Positions 58,830 to 64,000 of a stretch of DNA of 64,000 nucleotides are shown one piece after another. The position numbers and the translations under genes were made by a program. The notes beneath the pieces were generated by a model. The model did not search any database and had not been told where the DNA came from. It saw nothing but the letters and a program-made list of their open reading frames with translations. Source of the DNA: Alicyclobacillus sacchari (GTDB taxonomy: Bacteria; Bacillota; Bacilli; Alicyclobacillales; Alicyclobacillaceae); NCBI RefSeq assembly GCF_004366795.1, contig NZ_SORF01000001.1, positions 248,001-312,000 on the forward strand. The letters are read 5' to 3'. The stretch's first letter is position 1. Each line of letters begins with the position of its first letter.

Positions 58830-61800
58830 TCATTGCGATTTCTTCGGTGCCTCACGCACCCGCACATTGCCAATGCCGACGACCTCTTCGAGCAGTGCCA
58901 CAAGTTCAGGTGTCACGGCAACACGCCAGCGCTCACCAAGCAGACGAGTCCGCCTGGCTGTGGCGTCATACAGCGCCACAGGCGTCGTACCTCGGTATCC
59001 CGCCAAGGCCGCCTGAACTGACCGCAGGATCGATCCACCCTTACTCCCCGCATAACGAATATACAAAACTTCCGTTCCGTCGCCAGATACGGATGTCGGT
59101 GCGGACGAATCGTCAGCGCTGATTCCAAAACCCAATGCCAGCCCTTCAAATTGCTTGGCTTCTTCGGCGCGTTTCCACGCTTCTTCGAACATCTGCTGTT
59201 TCGCCGATGGAGCAGAGGCTTCTGGAAAGAAATCATCAAACGCCCCAGCCAAGAGCAGGCTGTCTAACGCCTTGCGATTGAGCAAGCGCGATTGTATGCG
59301 TTGCAGGAAGTCGACTAGTGAAGCAAACGGACGCTCGCGGCGCAACGTGAGAATGTGCTCGACCGCCGCCTCTCCGACGTTGCGAATGGCTAAAAGGCCT
59401 GTGCGAATGGCGGCATCGGTGGCAACCGCATAGCCGCGTTCACTGTACACGACCGACGGCGGCAAGACAGAAATCCTGTGTCTGCGCGCATCCTGCTCAT
59501 AGCTGCGAATCTTATCCGGCGCTCCCATGGCCATCGTCATCAAGGCAGCCAGAAACTCAGGCAGATAATGCGCCCGCAAGTACGCTGTGCGGTACGCCAG
59601 CACCGCATAGGCTGCGGCATGCGAGCGATTGAACCCGTAATCGGCAAAGCGGACGATGATGTCATATACCTCGTTGGCCGTTGCCTCATCGTAGCCGTTG
59701 CGCAAGCATCCATCGACAAAGCGAGATCGTTCCTCGTCGAGGATTTCCCGCTTTTTCTTCGATACAGCCCGCCGTAAAAGATCGGCCTGGCCCAGCGAAA
59801 AACCAGCCATCGAACTGGCAATCTGCATGATTTGCTCCTGATAGACGATCACGCCGTACGTATCCTTCAAAATGGGTTCCAGATCCGGGTGCGGATAGCT
59901 TACCGCGACACGCCCATGCTTGGCGTCGCAAAAAGCCGGGATATTCTCCATCGGACCTGGCCGGTTCAGCGAGATCACCGCGACGATATCATCGAGCGTC
60001 GTCGGCCGCAACTGCTTGAGAACCCGGCGCATACCTGGGGACTCTAATTGGAACACGCCATTTGTTTCCGCGCGCGTGAGCATCTCGTACGTCGCAGGAT
60101 CATTTGTCGATATCTGCCGCCAGTCGATGGTCACCCCCGTGCGTTCACGCACAGAACGGATACAGGCGTCGACGAGCGTGAGCGTTCGGAGCCCGAGAAA
60201 GTCCATTTTCACAAGCCCCAGAGCCTCGACGTCGTCCATCGCATACTGCGTCACAGGCGTTCCGTCGCTGCCCGGATCGAGCGGCACCCAGTCGACAAGC
60301 GGCCCTGGGGCAATGACGACGCCTGCCGCGTGAATCGAAGTGTGATGAGGCAGTCCCTCGAGCCGCACCGCCGCCTCGTACACGCGCAAGGCAGCCTCTG
60401 ATTCGCCGACGATCCGCTCAAACGCGGAAACCTGTGCGCGCACCGCCGAGAGTGTCACCCCTGGCTGTGCTGGCACGAGTTTGCTCAACTGGTCCACAAG
60501 GCGCGGATCTGCACCCAACATGCGACCTGCGTCGCGCAACGCTGCGCGTGCGGCGAGCGTACCGAATGTACCGATTTGGGCGACGCGATCGCGCCCGTAT
60601 TTCTCGACGACGTATGCGATGACCTCGCCTCGCCGCTCGAATTCAAAATCCGTATCGATGTCCGGAAGCGACACGCGCTCAGGGTTCAAAAACCGCTCAA
60701 AAAGCAAGTGATTGGCCATCGGATCGACGTCCGTGATGCGCAAGGCATAGGCGACGATACTACCGGCGGCGGAGCCTCGGCCAGGACCTGTCGAAATCCC
60801 GCGCTGATGAGCGTAGCGAATGAAATCCGCAACAACCAAGAAGTAGTCCGCATACCCCATATCGCAGATCACGTCCAGCTCGTACTGCAGGCGTTCTGCG
60901 ATCTCGCCTTTCACGTCACCGTAGCGCGATTTGGCGCCAGCGTGTGCCGCTTCCCGCAAAACGACATCGCTCGGACGCCCGTCTTTGGTCTGATAGTGCG
61001 GCATCTGCACCTGATGCAAAGGCAGGTGCAACTTGCACTCTTCCGCAATGATCACTGTGTTTTGAACGGCTTCGGGCAAATTCGTAAACCGCCGGCGCAT
61101 TTCGTCGGCGCTGACCAAGGCGAAACGGTCGTTCGGCCAGACGTCTTCGGCATCCGGGTGATCGAGGGCTGCGTAGGCGCGATGCAAGGCGGCGTCCTCT
61201 GGAAAACGATAGCGGGCGTCGTTGGTCGCGACCAAGGGTACGTCCCAAAGCCGTGCCACGCGCAACAAGCTGGGCAATCCCTGGCGTTCGACCGACCGTT
61301 GATGGTCTTGTACATCGATGTACACTTGTCCCGCCGGACATGCGTTCAAGAGGGTCTGCAAAGACGCCTCGGCCGCTTGCGCATCGCCTGCCGCAAATTG
61401 CGCCAACAAGCGGGATTCGCCCCCGCCGATAAGACAGATGAGATCTGTGGCATGCGCGGATAGATCGTCGATGCGGATAAACGGTACAGGCCCATGCTCC
61501 CTGGCCAAGGTGACGAGCCGCGTCAAGGCACGATAGCCTGGAAGCCCCCGCGCCAGCAGCACAATCGTCTCCAGTTCTCGCCGCCACTCCATCCGGGTCC
61601 ACGCTGCGGAAGCCTCCACCGCTTGCATCCGCAAGTCGATTTGCAGTTGACACCCGAGCACTGGTGCGATGCCATGCGCCTTCGCCTGGCGATAGAACGA
61701 GACGGCGCCATACATACCGTTTGTGTCCGTCAGCGCGATCGCCGGCATCTCGTAAGCGGCAGCCGCCTCGATGAGGTCCTCGATGCGCAGCAAACTCTCA

Positions 61801-61847
61801 CGAAACGTATAGGCACTATGCACATGCAGGTGGACGAAATCAGCCAA
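58830..61847 (-). CDS. dnaE: DNA polymerase III alpha subunit, DnaE type, shortened
   Basis: 1005 residues from TTG 61847 with AGAGGTGA upstream. PHP domain first (FVHLHVHSAYTF; the LTDTNGMYGAV segment has Thr where His is usual), then the polymerase core with TGPGRGSAAGSIVAYAL and PDIDTDFEFERR (catalytic Asp residues), SLNRPGPMENIP and YGFNRSHAAAYAVLAY, and a helix-hairpin-helix region. It then stops short: I see no E-x-E-x-x-G-x-Y-x-S-x-HP segment and no OB-fold, which the usual enzyme of about 1100-1160 residues has. Probably the lagging-strand primer-extending polymerase that works beside PolC. Confidence 0.93.
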   Translation of the reverse strand: MADFVHLHVHSAYTFRESLLRIEDLIEAAAAYEMPAIALTDTNGMYGAVSFYRQAKAHGIAPVLGCQLQIDLRMQAVEASAAWTRMEWRRELETIVLLARGLPGYRALTRLVTLAREHGPVPFIRIDDLSAHATDLICLIGGGESRLLAQFAAGDAQAAEASLQTLLNACPAGQVYIDVQDHQRSVERQGLPSLLRVARLWDVPLVATNDARYRFPEDAALHRAYAALDHPDAEDVWPNDRFALVSADEMRRRFTNLPEAVQNTVIIAEECKLHLPLHQVQMPHYQTKDGRPSDVVLREAAHAGAKSRYGDVKGEIAERLQYELDVICDMGYADYFLVVADFIRYAHQRGISTGPGRGSAAGSIVAYALRITDVDPMANHLLFERFLNPERVSLPDIDTDFEFERRGEVIAYVVEKYGRDRVAQIGTFGTLAARAALRDAGRMLGADPRLVDQLSKLVPAQPGVTLSAVRAQVSAFERIVGESEAALRVYEAAVRLEGLPHHTSIHAAGVVIAPGPLVDWVPLDPGSDGTPVTQYAMDDVEALGLVKMDFLGLRTLTLVDACIRSVRERTGVTIDWRQISTNDPATYEMLTRAETNGVFQLESPGMRRVLKQLRPTTLDDIVAVISLNRPGPMENIPAFCDAKHGRVAVSYPHPDLEPILKDTYGVIVYQEQIMQIASSMAGFSLGQADLLRRAVSKKKREILDEERSRFVDGCLRNGYDEATANEVYDIIVRFADYGFNRSHAAAYAVLAYRTAYLRAHYLPEFLAALMTMAMGAPDKIRSYEQDARRHRISVLPPSVVYSERGYAVATDAAIRTGLLAIRNVGEAAVEHILTLRRERPFASLVDFLQRIQSRLLNRKALDSLLLAGAFDDFFPEASAPSAKQQMFEEAWKRAEEAKQFEGLALGFGISADDSSAPTSVSGDGTEVLYIRYAGSKGGSILRSVQAALAGYRGTTPVALYDATARRTRLLGERWRVAVTPELVALLEEVVGIGNVRVREAPKKSQ

Positions 61848-61853
61848 CGCGAT

Positions 61854-63161
61854 TCACCTCTCGATCCATTGTGCTGTCAGCAGGGCCTTGGCGAACGCAT
61901 CCGCCTCGTCCTCGATCACGACTTCCACTTTTGCGTAGCGCCTGCCATAATCAAGGATTTGTGCGCGGGCGTCGATCGTACTGTCGACGGGTATCGGTCG
62001 AAGCATATACAGCGTCATGTTTTCGACCACCATGTCGGCGTGGCGCACGCGCCGCAGACAGACGCGCGCCGCCTCTTGGATGATGGTGGTAAGTGGGCCG
62101 CTCGCCAGTGTCCCCCCGCTCGTCGTCATCTGCGGTGTCACCTGCCCACGCAGCAACACCTGTCCCTCACTCGCCTGCACGGCCGCAAAGTCGCGTACCA
62201 CCACATCTTCCACCGTCTCCGCCACCTGTGGCTGCCGACTCATAATCTGTAAGGCCCGAATCACGTCTTGCCGCGTCAGAACGCCAACCAGATGGCGATC
62301 ACGCACGACCGGCATCATCTCGATGCCCTCAAACGCCATGCGGTGAGATGCCGAAGCAATGGTCGTCTTCGGGGTCACCGTAACCGGATGGCGCGTCATA
62401 AAACGCGCGATGGACGCAGATGAATCGGCTTCCGCGACGTCGCGAGGACTGATGATGCCCACCAGCCTTCCATTGCGATCCACCACTGGCACGCGCGAAT
62501 GCCCCGTCGCCTCAACCAAGTGGTAGTAATCGCGCACCGAATGCGTCGGTGTCAGCGTCGCAAGCGACTGTTCTTGCACGACGTCCTCGACGTAAAGAAT
62601 GTCTTTTTTAATCATTTGATCGTACAACGCTCGATTGATCAGGGCAGCCGTCGTGAACGTGTCATACGAACACGAAATCAGGGGCAACTGATACTCGTTT
62701 GCGAGCCGCTCGACCATTGGCGATGCCGTGAAGCCGCCTGTAATAAGAACTGCCGCGCCACTCTTGAGCGACATGCGCTGCACCTGCTCGCGGTTGCCGA
62801 CGATCATCAGGCTGCCCGGGTTTAAATAGCGACTGATGGACTCGGTTTTCATCGCACCGATGACCAGTCGGCCGAGGGACTTGTGCAATCCTTCCCGCCC
62901 ACCTAGCACCGTACCCTCGACAATGCGCACCACTTCGGCGAACGTCAGGCGCTCGATCTGCGCCTTTTCCTTGCGTTCCACGCGAACCGTTCCAATTCGG
63001 TCCAACGTCGACACGAAACCTTCTCGCTCAGCATCTTTAATCGCTCGGTAAGCCGTACCTTCGGAGACATGCAGGACTCGGGCAATTTTTCGAACAGAAA
63101 TTTGCGTGCCAAGCGGCAACGACCGTATGTAGTCGAGAATTTGTTGGTGCTTGGTAACCAC
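61854..63161 (-). CDS. YtoI-like CBS/DRTGG regulator with hotdog domain
   Basis: 435 residues from GTG 63161 with AGGGAAG upstream. Domains in order: helix-turn-helix (about 5-60, VRKIARVLHVSEGTAYRAI), DRTGG (about 75-185), two CBS repeats (about 195-310, SRVPVVDRNGRLVGIISPRDV and MMPVVRDRHLVGVLTRQDV), and a C-terminal thioesterase-like hotdog domain (about 330-430). CBS pairs bind adenine nucleotides. Identical architecture to B. subtilis YtoI, whose role is not known. It ends 6 bases before dnaE starts, so the two are one operon. Confidence 0.92.
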   Translation of the reverse strand: MVTKHQQILDYIRSLPLGTQISVRKIARVLHVSEGTAYRAIKDAEREGFVSTLDRIGTVRVERKEKAQIERLTFAEVVRIVEGTVLGGREGLHKSLGRLVIGAMKTESISRYLNPGSLMIVGNREQVQRMSLKSGAAVLITGGFTASPMVERLANEYQLPLISCSYDTFTTAALINRALYDQMIKKDILYVEDVVQEQSLATLTPTHSVRDYYHLVEATGHSRVPVVDRNGRLVGIISPRDVAEADSSASIARFMTRHPVTVTPKTTIASASHRMAFEGIEMMPVVRDRHLVGVLTRQDVIRALQIMSRQPQVAETVEDVVVRDFAAVQASEGQVLLRGQVTPQMTTSGGTLASGPLTTIIQEAARVCLRRVRHADMVVENMTLYMLRPIPVDSTIDARAQILDYGRRYAKVEVVIEDEADAFAKALLTAQWIER

Positions 63162-63295
63162 GTGTCTTCCCTCGCCCGAGGCCGGACTGCAAGTCCGCCG
63201 ATATCTATCCTCCATATTACCGAAGAAGTTGGAATCGATCACGCCGCACACAGTGTACAATGTGAGGTGAATTCAGGAACAGGAGACGTGGACAC

Positions 63296-64000
63296 ATGAA
63301 CATGTACGACGGCATGCGGCGCGTGGTAGGCATGAAAGGGACGGGGCACCCAGTACTGGACTGGACATGGCGGATTGCCGTCATTCTGTTTTGCGATTTG
63401 ATTGGCGCCATCTCCGTCAACAACTTTTTGACACCTGCCCGTATTTTGGCCGGGGGCGTCACTGGCGTCGCCCAGATCATTCACCATTACGTACACATAC
63501 TTGGCGTCGGCACACTATTCTTTGTCTTCAATATTCCGCTGTTTCTCATTGGCTATAAGTATCTCGGCAGACGGTTTATTTTGCAGACCGGCATCGCCAT
63601 CCTAGGATTCTCGATCATCGCCGACGCCGTTCACATTCACTTTCAGACACCAAAAGATCCACTTCTGATGGGTTTGTACGGCGGCGTCTTAAGCGGTTTG
63701 TCGTCGGGCCTTGTGATTCGCGTGGGCGGCTCGATGGGAGGCACGGATATCCTGAGCCTCGTCATCAACCGGCTGACGGGCCGCAGTGTGGGATCCATCG
63801 GATTTGTGATGAACGCCGTGATCGTCATCCTTTCGATGTTCGTGTTCGGCGTGCCGGCAGGGCTGTATACCTTGGTCAGCATGTATGCGGCATCCCGCGT
63901 GGTCAGCGGCCTGATGCATTTCCAACAGCGCAAGACCGCGCTCATCGTCACCGAAAAGCCGACAGAAGTCAGCAGCGAAATTGGCCACAAACTCGTTCGC
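63296..64000 (+). CDS. YitT-family membrane protein (3' end outside window)
   Basis: The first 235 codons of a gene cut by the window end. Starts at ATG 63296 with AGGAG about 10 bases upstream. It has about six membrane segments, starting with WRIAVILFCDLIGAISVNNF, then TPARILAGGVTGVAQII and RVGGSMGGTDILSLVI, and the beginning of the C-terminal DUF2179 domain (KTALIVTEKPTEV). This matches the YitT/DUF161 family of unknown function. Divergent from the YtoI-like gene, with 134 bases between the starts. Confidence 0.9.
   Translation, partial: MNMYDGMRRVVGMKGTGHPVLDWTWRIAVILFCDLIGAISVNNFLTPARILAGGVTGVAQIIHHYVHILGVGTLFFVFNIPLFLIGYKYLGRRFILQTGIAILGFSIIADAVHIHFQTPKDPLLMGLYGGVLSGLSSGLVIRVGGSMGGTDILSLVINRLTGRSVGSIGFVMNAVIVILSMFVFGVPAGLYTLVSMYAASRVVSGLMHFQQRKTALIVTEKPTEVSSEIGHKLVR

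Noticed and set aside
60576-61463. 295-codon plus-strand ORF
   Set aside because: Antisense shadow of dnaE.
1-64000. CRISPR arrays, insertion sequences, prophage or integrase genes
   Set aside because: No regularly spaced repeats, no transposase or integrase motifs and no phage structural genes are visible.

Overview
The window looks like a chromosomal segment of a spore-forming, sugar-using member of the Bacillales close to Alicyclobacillaceae. Support: strong AGGAGG-type ribosome binding sites, sigma-A promoters of the TTGACA-17-TATAAT kind, a CotF-like spore coat gene, a Firmicutes-type housekeeping block (icd-mdh, polA-mutM-coaE, accDA-pyk, a ytoI-like regulator beside a DnaE), and a Pol I whose proofreading site looks degenerate. 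Genus is inferred, not proven. I see no phage, insertion sequence, CRISPR array or rRNA.

Layout. 1-4 kb: a cytosolic BtuF-like binding protein with an MFS carrier, a NYN-domain protein and a ROK regulator. 4-8.8 kb: a membrane HAMP protein, then a carbohydrate ABC importer (lipoprotein plus two permeases, no ATPase). 8.9-13.9 kb: a cyclic-di-GMP island: a c-di-GMP-I riboswitch with terminator in front of a PAS-PAS-PAS-GGDEF(degenerate)-EAL-PilZ protein, then a cupin-HD-GYP gene followed 14 bp later by an unannotated 55-residue secreted peptide. 13.9-21.8 kb: VanZ-like, DUF2935, polyphosphate kinase, an SPFH protein with an unknown partner, an MFS pump and a coiled-coil protein of unknown function.

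21.8-34.9 kb is accessory and surface-related: secreted proteins (stalk/Ig-like; a duplicated two-module protein; an SLH-like protein in an operon with a GNAT enzyme), a coat protein, a DeoR-galT-galK Leloir operon, an intracellular GH10 xylanase with palindromic operator candidates, VIT-type and DedA membrane proteins. 34.9-43 kb: MscS channel, a class B penicillin-binding protein, a three-gene polysaccharide cluster (O-antigen-ligase-like polymerase, processive GT2, membrane protein), a GNAT enzyme and tRNA-Leu(GAG) with a consensus promoter and terminator.

43-64 kb is mostly minus-strand housekeeping: MFS, lytic transglycosylase, coaE, mutM, polA, mdh, icd, a two-component system, trpS, pyk, accA, accD, a small conserved protein, a short DnaE, a YtoI-like CBS/DRTGG regulator, and on the plus strand a YitT gene cut by the window end. 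Many genes overlap by ATGA or start at GTG/TTG; I moved starts where the ribosome binding site or an overlapping RNA element decided it.

No wholly new system is proven. The best candidates are the riboswitch-governed c-di-GMP protein with its neighbouring HD-GYP/peptide pair, the SPFH/unknown pair, and two tiny coupled ORFs near 32.8-33.1 kb.
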